From contig NC_083560.1 in NCBI RefSeq assembly GCF_019925205.1, positions 34,146,270-34,210,269 on the forward strand: DNA of 64,000 nucleotides, read 5' to 3'. This document shows, piece by piece, positions 11,112 to 23,146 of the stretch. Position numbers and translations under genes: made by a program. Within the stretch, counting starts at the first letter, position 1, and every line of letters starts with the position of its first letter. The notes below the pieces were generated by a model that did no database searches, had not been told where the DNA came from, and worked only from the letters and a program-made list of their open reading frames with translations. The DNA is from Metopolophium dirhodum (lineage: Eukaryota > Arthropoda > Insecta > Hemiptera > Aphididae).

Positions 11112-12408
11112 ACGCTAAGTCACGTGCTTACCGAATGATCAGACTCTACATTTTTTTGCCAATTAATTTCACTTTTTTCGAAGAAATTTAAAATTAAAAA
11201 AAAAATTACACTAGTTAATTACCAACAATTTCCAAATGGTGATGATTGTAATAGGTATGTAGTGCGTTAACAAACTGTCCACTGACTACAATAAAGTGAG
11301 CACTGAATACCAGTGTTCGGAACGTTCACTAAAAAAATGAACTCGTTCACGTTCACGTTCAGTCCTTAAAAAAGGAACTCGTTCACGTTCACGTTCGTGT
11401 TTTTTTTTCAAATTAACGCGTTCACGTTTACGTTTTTTTAAAAACGAACGCGTTTATTGGGTCATTCATTTATTTTTTTTTTCTGAATCGATAGCTTGAA
11501 GTCAATATAACAATTGAAAATCCATAAACATAATAATATGTACGTATAAATAAAAATACAATTTAGACTTTAGAGCATATACAATTTATGAAGTATCTGA
11601 ATTAGTTTTTAATATCTGACACGTTATTTGAGTTACATTTTGATAAGGATTTTCTCGTGATAAAATCAAGCAAATGCTAGAGTACTTATTAGTTATTATG
11701 ATAAATCGATTAGGTTTATTACAAATTCGTGGAAATCATAATATTATAGTTGTTGTATGTCTAGCCGGGGACACTGGAATTTCACGTATTTAATTTATAT
11801 ATTTTGCAATCAAACAAATATTATAGGAATTATAATGGGAAAAATGAAAATATTATTATTATAATATAATTAATTAATATATTTTATACATATAATAATG
11901 GTAGATAAATTTAATGGGGCCTCGCTACAGTCATTATTTAAGGAGCAACATTTAGGCAATTTCTAATCTTGTCATAGCCGCCTGGGATCTACGTGTTAGT
12001 TGTAAATGATTATTAGTGTGAGTGAAATTAAATGCGGGTATCTTCTCTCGTATGCGCATAAACATGTCAATAACTCGATAACCATATAAATTTAACTACA
12101 CGAATTTTAAATAAACTTACATTTGATACAAGAAACTGTTACATACACTCCAGAAATATACATTTAAGTACCAATGTTAACATATTATTAAGAATGTAAA
12201 CGTTACCGAAACGTTTGTGTAATGTTCCACAAAAACATGAGTTATGAACATTTAATGTTCCAGTGTAATCTTTACAATGAAACGTTCTTTACAAACCTAC
12301 ATTAATGCTTTTATAAAAACATATTGCTTTATAAAAACTATGTAATGTTTTCCAATACGTTACAGGAACATTTCAGAAAAACAAACCAATCTGATAATAT
12401 ACATAGGT
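11112..12408. other. Non-coding; hAT-like end with CGTTCA motifs at 11311-11455
   Basis: From 11311 (CAGTGTTCGGAACGTTCACT) the sequence has many CGTTCA/GTTCAC hexamers on a background of A- and T-runs, ending near 11455. This looks like one end of a hAT element with subterminal repeated binding motifs. I found no matching opposite end. The sequence from 11460 to 12408 is AT-rich with no gene visible. Confidence 0.4.
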
Positions 12409-13025
12409 CATTTTGTGACTACCGACTAACTTTAAATGCTTATAAAATAAACTGTGACTAAGGATTTATAATATTTTTCAAATGTCATTGTAACAATATA
12501 GTAGGATCCTTGTATTAAATTTTCAAACTTTTTTACCCAACAAATAAAGTTTTATTGGCATTCTTAGAAAAAAAGACTAACAAAATTGGAAACTGATAAT
12601 GTCCTTAAATAGTTCAAAACAAATCAAAATATTTTGAAAATTTTATCGTGTACAGAAATACTAATATAAATGACCAGTGAAAATTTTACGTGTATACGAT
12701 CATTTGATATAGAGTAACACCAAAAACCAAAATTTTGTGGAAAACCGATTTTGCGTAAGAATTCCCGTTTTTCCTTAAATTTTATGTTGTTTTTCTCGGC
12801 GCTTTTGAAAACTATTGGAAATTTTTAATTTTGACCTCTTCAATGCACCAACGATATTCACTTTCCCATCGAACAATATACTGAAGTTGAAAATCCAATC
12901 ATTATTTCGACTACTTATCGTGTAAAAGGACACAAAAATTTAAATTTAAATTAAAAATTTAAAAAAAACACATATCATTGTAAAATTAATACATTCACTC
13001 AGAATCTAAAATGAATTAAGATTTT
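12409..13025 (+). repeat. Dispersed AT-rich repeat family, copy 1
   Basis: This stretch contains the recurrent modules of a dispersed family seen nine times in the window. They are a 'GTGACTAAGGATTTATAAT' start, an 'acccaacaaataaa-ttttattg' module, a 'caccaaaaaccaaaat' module, a 'cattcccgtttttcctt' type module and a terminal 'ACTCAGAATCTAAAAT' at about 13011-13023. The head module with CTGCTGTACAGTAGG is missing here. No open frame spans it. The family class is not known to me. Confidence 0.6.
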
Positions 13026-13640
13026 TTTATTCAATTTACTATATTACACTTATAGCCACCGGTTCGATTATTAAATATTATATTGTTTTTATTCATTTAG
13101 GGTCATTAATCATCACCCACTATACACACCGTGGGCTATGACCACCCATCCAACTATAAGGTGTATCGACGGATACACCTTGAGTATAGGATAACCGCCA
13201 CTGTATCTATCGATGTAAATAATTTGTAATGATTTAAATATAATTAACACTACCTATTTATAATATTACGTATAACTTATAAAACCATATTTGAGGATTT
13301 ATCATCCTTGTAGTATAGACATTTTAATAAGGAACTCAGAAACTACTTATTAGAATTTTGATTTAGATTTATCAAAATTGTCAAGAAAATTACCCTCTAA
13401 ATAATTTACAGTAAAAAGGGGGGGTTCTCATTTGAATAATAAATATTTGTAACGCCACAGGACGCTCCTCAAGTAGGTAGTAAAAAAAATACTATGGATT
13501 TGAAAATATGGTGTTTAGGAATACTTTTAAATTCTAAAAAGCCAGAATTTTACTAAATGTAATTATCAGGGGTAAAATGAAGGCGAACATGTTTAAAAAA
13601 ATCACCCTGTATATTATTTTACTAGAACAAAATAACATTT
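13026..13640. other. Non-coding, contains a perfect short hairpin
   Basis: No gene is visible. At 13158-13181 the sequence AAGGTGTATC-GACG-GATACACCTT forms a perfect 10-bp stem with a four-base loop. The rest is AT-rich, with one run of seven G at about 13418. Confidence 0.4.
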
Positions 13641-14090
13641 TAAAAGTGGGTAAGTGGGTGTCGGTCTGCTGTACAGTAGGTTACAAGTGGTTCAATGTAT
13701 AAACTTTTGTTGTATAAACTTGAATTCAATGCTATATAATATCATAATATAAGAAAAACGATTCTGAGCGGAGACGGTTTGTCAGTTTGGATATTTCATA
13801 TTATTTTTAATTATAGTTAAATTGATATTATAATGTTATTATTTTTTATTTGTTTCTATAGCGATATACAAAGTTTTAGAAATTTAAGTCCTATTTTTAG
13901 CAGTTTTTCGTAATTTGTTGTTGGTTTTTCCATTTAAATCAAAAAATGACCTCAAAGATTTGCTAAACGATAAGATACTATATGTTGTAATCGAAGCATT
14001 CCTTCTGGTAGAAATTCAGGATGAAAAAAAATAAAATAAACACCATTGTAAAACTACTAGCTTCCTTGCTTCACTCAGAATCTAAAATAC
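13641..14090 (+). repeat. Dispersed repeat family, copy 2 (short form)
   Basis: It starts with the head module (AAGTGGGTAAGTGGGTGTCG, then CTGCTGTACAGTAGG) and the GATTCTGAGCGGAGAC module. After only about 450 bp it ends with the tail CACTCAGAATCTAAAAT. The middle modules present in the 1.28-kb copy at 19.3 kb are missing, so this is an internal-deletion form that keeps both ends. Confidence 0.6.
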
Positions 14091-14924
14091 TGTTGGCTTG
14101 TTAGAAAAACAAAGAAATCGTTTCTCATGGTTTCAAACGCACAAAATTTACAATAAGAATAACGATACCACCAGATCGATATTTACAACAGGATATAACT
14201 ATTTACAAACTGAAAAGTAAATATAACTTATTTAAACGCGTATAAAAATTTAAATTTTCGTTCCACGCCTATTTATACATAAATTTTAATATGACAGATG
14301 ATGTTGTCAAATATTATACATTAACTATGTAATAAAATATAATGTCCGGTGTATTTATTAATATTTTTGCATTTTCGATTTGCATACCTAGATTATGTTT
14401 TCTTTAGATCGTGGCCAGTATTGGTGAGGAAGTGGCGTGTTGTACGCCGGGGGAACACTCGTAGATAATCTGTTTTGTAAGTTGAGTCATGCAAATACTT
14501 TTTCAACTAATTGATTTTTACCATATCAAAGTGGTAGCCTGCAGTTAGAATGTCCAACATTTTAGTCGACGATTGAAAAAATGGTATTCTAAAATTATCA
14601 TTAGACTTTGAACATAAGCAAGAACAACAAAATTGGAATTTTTCCGACTTTTCCTGCTTTCAAAAATATCTCGTCTGCTCGGTCATGACAACAAAACAAA
14701 CCTGTACATAACACAAATTCACAATATTAATATACATAGAGAAAAGCTCAAAAATGAACAATAATATTGTACCTATTATAATTACAGATTTGTTTTTAAA
14801 ATAAATAATAATCAATTCACAACTGGACAAAATATAGTTAATTAAAATACACAAGTCTACAATAAGCACTTTCCACTCTGTAGTCTGTAATACTTTTAAT
14901 ACTTCTATTTACAATATACAATTG
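14091..14924. other. Non-coding, nothing recognised
   Basis: This is AT-rich sequence. A 69-residue minus-strand frame (14660-14869) is Ile/Leu/Tyr-rich low-complexity translation with no family resemblance. No RNA gene was seen. Confidence 0.4.
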
Positions 14925-14935
14925 ATTAAATAATT

Positions 14936-15216
14936 TTTTTTTTTATTGAACTTAAGACCGGCGACAATTGCCATTAGCTGTTGTAGGGCTTTATGAACTG
15001 TGGTAGGGGTAAGGTTGGTACAGTAGGTTGATTTTACGATTGTTTTAACGGTTGTTACGGTAGATAGGTTAGTAGGATACGTGTATGTGTGGCAAGGTTT
15101 TTAACTACTATGAACCCGGGTGGTCACCCATCCGGGAGCTAGTAGCTGTGGCCGTTACTTACTCCCAGTCGCATTCCGCGACTGGTAGTAGCCAACGCGC
15201 CCCGCCAAGCACACAA
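14936..15216 (-). mobile_element. SINE-like retroposon with 5S-rRNA-like segment
   Basis: On the minus strand the element starts near 15216 with GC-rich sequence (GGCGCGTTGGCTACTACC) and ends in an A-rich tail after GTTCAATAAAAAAAA at about 14936-14950. An exact 11-bp direct repeat ATTAAATAATT flanks it (14925-14935 and 15217-15227), the length typical of LINE-mediated insertion. The minus-strand segment with GGATGGGTGACCACC at about 15120-15134 resembles the C-box part of the 5S rRNA internal promoter (GGATGGGTGACCGCC in many animals). This suggests a 5S-derived, RNA polymerase III SINE, or the 3' end of a LINE that shares it. The retroposon call is strong. The 5S origin is tentative. Confidence 0.75.
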
Positions 15217-15300
15217 ATTAAATAATTAATTTAACCTCGAAGGCAATCTTTTAAAGTATTCGAATAAATGTATTAAAATACTTTTTTTAATCAAATACTA

Positions 15301-15830
15301 TTTTAAATCGGTACTTTTTGGAAAAATTACGTATTTGAATACGTATTCTGAATAATTTTTATTGACTGGTACTTATTTTAATCATTGGCGTGGTTAAAAA
15401 TGATTGTTTTATACATACCACTGTCAATTATGTTAATATAATATTATATATACATATATAATATATTAAATCATCAAATATTATTATTGTCATTACTTAC
15501 TATAACTTTTTTTTTTTTTTTAACTAATTTTGATAATTTTTTGTAATACTAATATATTTATACTATTTTAAATCGGTACTTTTTGGAAAAATTACGTATT
15601 TGAATACGTATTCTGAATAATTTTTATTGACTGGTACTTATTTTAATCATTGGCGTGGTTAAAAATGATTGTTTTATACATACCACTGTCAATTATGTTA
15701 ATATAATATTATATATACATATATAATATATTAAATCATCAAATATTATTATTGTCATTACTTACTATAACTTTTTTTTTTTTTTTAACTAATTTTGATA
15801 ATTTTTTGTAATACTAATATATTTATACTT
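15301..15830 (+). repeat. 265-bp tandem duplication
   Basis: A 265-bp segment that starts TTTTAAATCGGTACTTTTTG at 15301 is repeated at 15566 with essentially no differences, including the internal T-run. The second copy ends near 15830. A related inverted copy lies inside the hAT element at about 61371-61543, so the unit belongs to a dispersed family. There is no coding potential. Confidence 0.9.
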
Positions 15831-16479
15831 TTTTAAATCTTTTTTTAAATCGTCAAATATTATTAATTTTTATTAATTCTTATAACTTTTTACTGGATTA
15901 ATATTATTATACATAGTTATATTTAGTGATGGGCGCAACTGACTAGTCGAGTACCATAGTGTTTCGATAGGTTACAAATATTTATCTGTATAATATATTT
16001 ATCTAATAGTTATAATCGTCAACTGTTTTGCGTTCCGTGTACGTAAACTATAATTGTAATAATTTTAATAAACTTTCTTTAAGAAAAAAATTAAAAATAC
16101 AATTTTTCAACATATTTTTTTACTTAATGGACATTTTTAACAAAATAAGAAAATAGTATACCAATTTATTTGAATAATTACATTCATATATTATAAATTA
16201 TTTAAATATTTAATTTCTCAAATTAGGAACTCCCTATATATATAAATACAATAAATATAATATGTATACATCGATATAAGGATTTATATAATATATACAT
16301 ATGAGATATATAGACTATATAGATGTATATATGTATATACTATATAAATGTGAAGTCTATATATGTATACTACTTTATATATTAATAATTCCTCTATATA
16401 CTATTTCTTCTTTCTTTTTTTTTTAAAAAAAAACACCCCCCTTTTTTGACAAATAGAAACATCATGCCTCACTAAAACA
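15831..16479. other. AT-rich low-complexity DNA
   Basis: It is mostly A+T with TATATGTATATAC-type microsatellite character at 16255-16385 and long A- and T-runs at 16416-16440. No gene is visible. Confidence 0.5.
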
Positions 16480-17385
16480 TATATATTTTTTAATTTTATT
16501 GATACTTTTGGATTCATACTTCAAGTATATAATAAAATTCTTCTTTTCTGATAAATTTAAATTTAACAAAAGTTATATTATTTACATTACTTGTGTTTAG
16601 AACTCCAACATCAATTTCCGCATCAAATTGATTATCTGTATGAGTATGATTAGAATTAAATCTATTTTCAATTATTTCAATTTTAAACTTTAAATCATAA
16701 TTTTACACCATTGGAACTACAATATAAAATTTTTAATTCAAGCTTTTGCTTCAATTTTATTATTAATTGTTTTAATAAATAAAAATGTATTATTTATAAA
16801 TAATGTTAATATATTAATTATAATATCATTTGATAAAACTAAGATTAATACCTTTTCACTTATGATTACCTACCCTCAATAATAGTAGGATTAAATTTAA
16901 TATCATGCTTATTAATAATAACTTAAAAAAATTTCACCTTTAATTATAATTTCTTATTTAAATATTCATAAAAATATAATTTTTTTAATTGTATTAATCT
17001 CAATAAATTCAATTTTTGGTTTAAATTAAAATTCAATAAGTAAAATTTTAGCTACATCTTCAATTAATAATACTACATGAATATTATTTGCAATCTTAAT
17101 AAATGAAAATGTATGAATTAACTATTTTTTAATTTATTCAATATTAAATTTTTAAATTATTAAAATACTTAATAATTATAATATTAACTATATTAATCAA
17201 ATAAAACTCTTTAATTAAATTGTTTTTTTTCAAATTAAATATATTAATATTAATTTTCTCAATTATAGGTTAATCTCCTATATTAGGTTTCTTAATAAAA
17301 TTAATACTAATTAAAACTTTAATTTTTAATATAGTTTACTAATTATTCCTCTTATAACCAATAGCAACCATTTATAAACAAAAAT
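16480..17385 (+). pseudogene. Nuclear mitochondrial insertion (trnM-nad2)
   Basis: A segment near 16485-16550 resembles insect mitochondrial tRNA-Met, with a CAT anticodon at about 16515-16517 in an ATTCATACT loop. From ATA at 16551 the sequence reads as NADH dehydrogenase subunit 2 only under the invertebrate mitochondrial code: TGA is read as Trp in contexts such as SNWLSVWVWLELNLFS, and AGA as Ser. Further blocks follow in order: IQAFASILLLIVLINKN, FGLNQNSMSKILA, SSINNTTWMLFAI and a C-terminal LGFLIKL region near 17280-17310. Several frameshifts and nuclear-code stops show that it is non-functional. Base composition matches mitochondrial DNA (AT-rich, C-poor). In the nucleus this is a relic with no product. 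Confidence 0.9.
16485..16550 (+). pseudogene. Degenerate mitochondrial tRNA-Met in the insertion
   Basis: The anticodon arm region TTTTGGATTCATACTTCAAG corresponds to the trnM arm of insect mitochondria (usually TTGGGTTCATACCCCAA), but the stem is now mismatched. It directly precedes the ATA start of nad2, as in the usual insect trnI-trnQ-trnM-nad2 order. No tRNA function is expected. Confidence 0.6.
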
Positions 17386-18560
17386 TTCCACTGAAAATCT
17401 CAAAATCCCCGTTTAAGTATCTCTCCGGGTGGTGGACACTAGATACATTAGGTAAACAATTACCTACTAATGTGAGCTCAAGTGTCAGCCTCACCATGTG
17501 AAAAGTTTGAAAATGTAATACAAGGTTCTTCATTAGTTGTTGTCGGTGGAAATTAAAAACTAAGATGTGCGTATATCCACAGTAATTTTTATGAGCATTT
17601 GAAGTTATTTATTTCTAACGACACTGGATATTCACTCGACTTCTCACGGAACGATATTTATTTAAAAAATGAATAATCGTAGATACTTTAAATGTACACC
17701 AAATGTTAATTTTATAACTGTCTATACATGCGATTACATTTTCAAAATATTTTGACTTGTTTTGAGCCGTTTGAAGACTTTTGAATTTTTTTGGTTTTTT
17801 TTCTATAAAGTCAACAACATTTATAATATCCGTTGCACCGAAAAAAAAATTTGAAAATATATTACAAGGCTCTTTCATATATTGTAACAATAACAGTTTA
17901 AAAATATTAAAAATACGTATGCATGATTATTTTTCATAAGTACCTATTTAAAGTACAAATGTTGACAACATTTATCAAATTGAAAATTTGCAAATTATTT
18001 TGTAGTTAAAATGTATAAAATGTTCAATTTTTATGCTAAGAATTGAAAATTTATAACAAAGTCCCACGTAAGTATAATTCATACTAAAACCAAAAATCTA
18101 AAAAATATACACACAGTTTTTATTTATATAGACATTTAATGTTCAAATTTAGACGTAATGAGATGTTTAAACAAAAAATAACGATTTTAGTTATTTTTTC
18201 GTAATATGAAAAAATTATTTATGGGTACTTGAAACTTGTTAAATATATTATTATATTTTAGACGCAAAATAACATTTTCAAATACAATTTTTCGGCCAAA
18301 ATGAATTTAACCTACTGCAGAAGTGTAGTACTAATGCCTAATAGTAAAATAAATAAATTTAATTACAATTATATCATAAAATATACTTGGTAATATAATA
18401 GGCTGACAGCATTTGATCAGAATCGTTTTTCGTTTACAATGATTTTGTATAATTGAATTCAAATTTAACACATCCATTATACACTTACATATCTAGACAC
18501 CTAATGTACAACAGATCGCTACCCACTTGCCCCTTTTTTATTTATGATGACACCTAAAAA
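17386..18560 (-). repeat. Dispersed repeat family, copy 3 (inverted)
   Basis: Minus-strand copy. The head lies near 18480-18540 (the plus strand shows ACCCACTTGCCCC and the CATCCATTATACA module), and the GATTCTGATCAAATGCTG region follows near 18405-18425. Inner modules (aaatttacaac, tatagctaag-type) run down to about 17510. A 91-residue frame at 17615-17890 is a translation of these modules and not a gene. The first about 100 bases (17386-17480) hold nothing recognised. Confidence 0.5.
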
Positions 18561-19296
18561 GGCGCATATTTATATACGTAGTATTTTTATATGACAAACT
18601 TGCCTAGGTATTTTAGGGCAGAGGGAACCACCAACAATTTTATAGGAGCAATTGCTCAAAAATAATACCTTCACCGCGTCACTGTCCTACTTATAGTGAC
18701 TAGAAATAACTAAAATTACATTTCGTAGTAAATTATATTTTGAAATAAAAAATTAATGTTCTAATAATCATAACTTGATAATATATGTATACATGTATAT
18801 ACATTTGTATACAATCAGCTGTATAAAATTATTTAAACCACTGTTGGTATAATACAAACTCACATCTCTAAATAATATAATATTAGACATAAATTTACTC
18901 TTAAAAATTTGTTTTAATAGGAGTCTTTAAAAAATTCAAAAATGCTTAAGAAATTATCATGAAACGACGAATATCATAATTAACGACATCGAACATAATA
19001 ATAATAATATTATAATATAAGAACACGATCAAATTTTTCCTACGTGAGTAATAAAATTAATGTACTGAAAGTCCCCGTTGAACGTGACGTTTAGGCAATC
19101 AAACGAACGGTAAACCTACTGACACATTGTCGAATTATTATTTTATTATTAATCGCCTTAGGCGTCCGAGATAAATCCTATACACGTCATAAACTATTAA
19201 AATATTATTATATTTTGTACGAGAAACAAGACTTTAACCCGATTTTAAAATAATTACTGTCAAGTATTCCAACCATTAATACATGATTTAATAATA
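18561..19296. other. Non-coding; one hAT-like end
   Basis: On the minus strand the sequence at about 18690-18670 reads CAGTGACGCGGTGAAGG, typical of a hAT terminus. The matching end was not found. The remainder is AT-rich with no gene visible. Confidence 0.35.
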
Positions 19297-20580
19297 AAAA
19301 GGTGGATAAGTGGATGTCGTTCTGCTGTACAGTAGGTTACAAGTGGGTCACTGTAATGGATGGTGTTAAACTTGAATTCAATAATATAATATCATTGTAT
19401 ATGAAAGACGATTCTGAGTGAAAACGGTCAGTCAGCCTATGATATTACCAAGTATATTTGATGATATTATTGTGACTAAAGTAATTTATATATAACCTAT
19501 TTACGTGGAGCCGTGTTTTAAATTTTCAATCCTTAGCCATAAAAGTTAAACATTTTATACATTTTCAACTACAAAATAATTAATAAATGTGGTCAAAATT
19601 TGAACTTTAAATACTTATAAAAAAAAAATTGTGCCTATGTATTTTCAATATATTTCAACTGCTATTAGAACGATATATCAGAAGCATGACCTATATTAAA
19701 TTTTCACGCTTTTTTACCCACAAAAAAATTTTATTGATATTTATAGAAAAAAAAACTAAAAAAATTGAAAACTGACAATGTCCGTGAACCGCTCTAAAAG
19801 AGTCAAAATATTTTCAAAATTTTATGGTGTATAGAAAATGCTTATATAAACATTCAGTGAAATTTTCAAGTATCTACAATTATTCGTTTTTTATTGATTT
19901 TTTATTAAATTTTATTGATATTTTAGATTTTAAAAGAAAAATTTTTATGAATTCTCAATTTAAAATAATTTGCTAATTTTCGTGATTTTTCCGTATTTTG
20001 TCAAAATTTGAACTTAAAACGCTTATAAATAAAAACTGTGACTAAGGATTATTAATTTTTTTCATCTGCCTTTGAAACAATAACCTAGGAGTCTTCTATT
20101 AAATTTTCAAGATTTTTTACTCAACAGATAAAATTTTATTGATATTTATAGAAAAAAAAACTAAAAAAATTGAAAACTGACAATGTCCGTAAGCAGCTCA
20201 AAAAGAGTCAAAATATTTTCAAAATTTTATGGTGTATAAAAATGCTAATATAAACATTCAGTCAAAATGTCATGTCCCTACGGTCATTTGTTTTAGAGTT
20301 ACACCAAAAACCAAAATCGATTTTCTCGAAAACAGATTTTGCGTAAAAATTCCCGATTTTCCTTAATTTTTCTTTTCTTTTTCAAGTCGTTTTTGAAAAC
20401 TACTGGGAAATTTTTGCTTTCACCAAAGTACCAACTAGATTCACATTCCTATCAGAAAAGTTACTGTTGAAGAAAATCCAAGCACTTTTACTGTCCTAAA
20501 AGGTGATGACAGACACAAAAAAAAAAAAAAAAATAAAAAAAAACACATCATTGTAAAATCATAATCTAAAATGCAAAAAT
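19297..20580 (+). repeat. Dispersed repeat family, copy 4 (long form)
   Basis: This is the fullest copy, about 1.28 kb. The head is GGTGGATAAGTGGATGTCG with CTGCTGTACAGTAGG, then ACGATTCTGAGTG, then two internal tandem modules about 405-413 bp apart. The module with AAATTGAAAACTGACAATG occurs near 19767 and 20172, and GTCAAAATTTGAACTT near 19586 and 19998. It ends with CATTGTAAAATCATAATC near 20570. The internal duplication defines how longer members are built. There is no coding frame. Confidence 0.65.
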
Positions 20581-20643
20581 CTATAGTTTATAGCGTTATT
20601 AAAATAATATAAAAACAAGCTAATGGCATAATCCTCAACTCAT

Positions 20644-20830
20644 GGGGTCAGCCCATGATTCCCGAATTTTTCAACATTCAAAAATATACTCTTGTTTTGA
20701 GAATGGGGAATTTAGGGATAATATTCTCATGGAAGATAATAGATATCATCTCAAAAAATATTGCATTACACCCCTGTTGAATGTGGAAACTCCAGCAGAA
20801 AATGTAGTCACAACTAATACAAATAAATAA
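20644..20830 (+). pseudogene. PIF/Harbinger transposase, truncated copy at array start
   Basis: The frame from the array edge reads GSAHDSRIFQHSKIYSCFE and runs to a stop at 20828-20830. 'GS.HDSRIF' is a conserved block of HARBI1-type DDE_4 transposases around the second catalytic Asp. The methionine just before it (20642) is created by the junction with the left flank. The three other junctions in the array have extra upstream sequence of the same protein, which is absent here. Confidence 0.8.
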
Positions 20831-21340
20831 AGTAAAATATTAAAATATAGAATAATAAAAAATTGTAGAGAATAATAATTAACAAACAATTTAAAACTAT
20901 CACATAGGTAATTCAATTTATGTACCTATTGGATTTGCAATATCGGAATAGAAAGTTTTGAATAATCAAACATCGGTTCGTCCATCTGTAATGTCAATAT
21001 GATCCAATAAAATGTGGAATGGTTTTTTCGTGATGATTAGATTGCCTCATACGTTACAGAAATGCAGCTTAATTGCCTATTCAAATCGCCGTGTTACCAA
21101 TTTCCACAAAACCTCAGAAATTATAAACTATTTGTATTAAAAATTGTATTATTAACAATAACAAAGATTTCTTTTGTAAAACCAGATCAATTTTGATAGG
21201 TAGCAGTAGTTCGACAGAAGATAATATCAATTTACCATCAGTATGTTACGTACCTATTAAGTATTATATATGTACGACATAGCACACGTTTCCAGTAGTA
21301 ATGACGATATAATTAATAAGGCAATTAGTATATTATAACA

Positions 21341-21795
21341 TGCTAAGGCCATTGTAAGAGTGTAGTAGAAAACAAAAAAGCTATAAAAATATCGTCACAC
21401 GTCTCTCCTCGGGAATGTACGGGAGAGGATACGAGTCGATCGGAACACCAAGTACGAGATCCGAACTCTGTCTCATGACCGAATTTGGCCACTACTACGA
21501 CCACCCACTCCAAAGGACTCGATCATATATATAGGAACCCATTACAAGAGCTCGTCAAACGGTTATACAGTATGGGTTGAACAAACGATTAGACGGTTAG
21601 GGACAGGTCAGGTCGGGTCGTAACACCACTCACAGTCTTAAATTCTATATTAGAGTCGTAACACCACTCTCTTCTCCACCATAGATTATGATTTTGTAAT
21701 TTTGTACTTCGTTAAATAAACACTGATCACAACCTAGTACATCAAGTATTCATTTCTGCGTTGATGTATATATAGACGTCGGTTGGGACGTAACA
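21341..21795 (+). mobile_element. Solo-LTR-like sequence, unit 1
   Basis: This is a block of about 450 bp, richer in C and G than its surroundings. It has a TATATATAGGAACCC TATA-like motif at about 21525-21540, a TTAAATAAACACTGATC polyadenylation-like motif near 21712, and a TGTAAGAG...GACGTAACA terminus pair (21353 and 21795). A 5-bp direct repeat TAACA at 21336-21340 and 21791-21795 would instead place the ends at 21341 and 21790. Which ends are right is unclear. No internal retrotransposon genes are next to it, so a solo LTR is the simplest reading. Identical copies are in units 2 and 3. Confidence 0.5.
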
Positions 21796-22735
21796 AGTAC
21801 GATAGGCGTCGACAGCGTAATTTGTTTTGCCAATAATATAATTATTATTGTTATCGTGGTGAATCGAGATAACGTTATCTCAGTTTAATGATTTCACGTC
21901 TTTTCACTGTCAAATTCTCAGATCATCATAATAATTTATAATAACTTAGTTAAAAATACGAAGGTAATTATAGCTATATAGTAATTAATGAGTAATGCGC
22001 TGTTATAATAATTATTATGCCCTAATGTCATAGGTATACTCATTACTCACCGATCGTATATTTAAGCCATAGCTGCGACTACGGTTGCATGAACAATCAC
22101 TAAACATTTAACGAATCAATAGAGAGCCAATGGTATTCTTATACATGATTTAGTGGCCCATAATCGGTCCATTTACATGCAATCCGCCATTAAAATCTTT
22201 AAATATATTTTTGTTTTTCGATTGTATATATCTTGAAAAAAATTAGTATCAAATCAGATTTTGTATAATGCAGCTTTCTAAGAAATATACAAATGCATGA
22301 AGTTCTGAGCTCTGTTAATTAGTAATAATATAAGGGAAACATAAGTATTGATCATATAAAGTCTTAAAGACATTACAACAAGCGAAAAGCCCATAAATTA
22401 TATATATTCATAATGCCTACTTATTAGTTATAGTAATTATTATTAAATTAAAAGAAATCCGGGACGATATATTTTAACTTGACCTAATCGTTTAATCTAA
22501 CTTAATATTATTAATATTTTTATCTTAACATTTTTTACTAGTGGGTTTCATTATGAAATATAAAACGCTAAATATTAAAATTATAGAAATAGAAAATATA
22601 CTTTTATTTTCAACAAAAACTAATTTTAAAATTTTAAATACAGTACATATTTTTAAACATCATATAGTGACATACAACGTTTTTTAACTTTATCTTCAGC
22701 TGTCATCGTGTATTTTTGCGTGCTGTGGACGTTCT
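21796..22735. other. Unit 1 spacer, nothing recognised
   Basis: This is AT-rich DNA between the LTR-like block and the hAT remnant, repeated in all full units. No frame or RNA gene is recognised. Small differences between units (for example CTTGAAAAA here, CATGAAAAA in units 2 and 3 near 22233) help to tell copies apart. Confidence 0.5.
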
Positions 22736-23146
22736 TCAGAAACGATTGATTTTTATAATTTCGTCATGAAATTCCATGAAACTTAAACCGTATGTTTTGG
22801 TAATCAAACAACTTTCTACAGTTGCCACATCCATTTGATTACGAACGTCGGTCCAAGTGAAAGTCTTCAATGAAAACACTCGTTCTATTGATGCATTTGA
22901 ACCTGGCAAACAAAATGCAAATTCAACAACTGCTGCAAGATTTGAAATACCCACGTCTTTTTCTTTAAATAACTTAAATATTTGTAACCATTTTTGTTCT
23001 AATGAAGTAGAATTTTTTGTCCATTCATCGAATTTTTCTTGAAAAATATTTAAAAATGACATAAATTCATCAAAGTAATCATCTTCGTTAATTACAACGA
23101 ATTCGGAAAGAGAATTTAATGTGTTCTTGGCATTCTGCCATGTTAC
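22736..23146 (-). pseudogene. hAT transposase C-terminal remnant, unit 1
   Basis: The frame is open from about 23146 to a stop at 22736. Around its last 60 residues it contains LPGSNASIERVFSLKTFTWT and VRNQMDVATVESCLI. This is the hATC dimerisation block ('SNA..ER.FS......+....+.....V...L'). Here it is intact for about 135 codons but lacks the catalytic DDE core, so it cannot be active alone. The methionine at 23062 is internal. It lies opposite in strand to the LACTB2-like exons of the same unit. Confidence 0.8.

Noticed and set aside
17615..17890. 91-residue minus-strand frame
   Set aside because: It matches modules of the dispersed repeat that are seen, unopened, at other copies.
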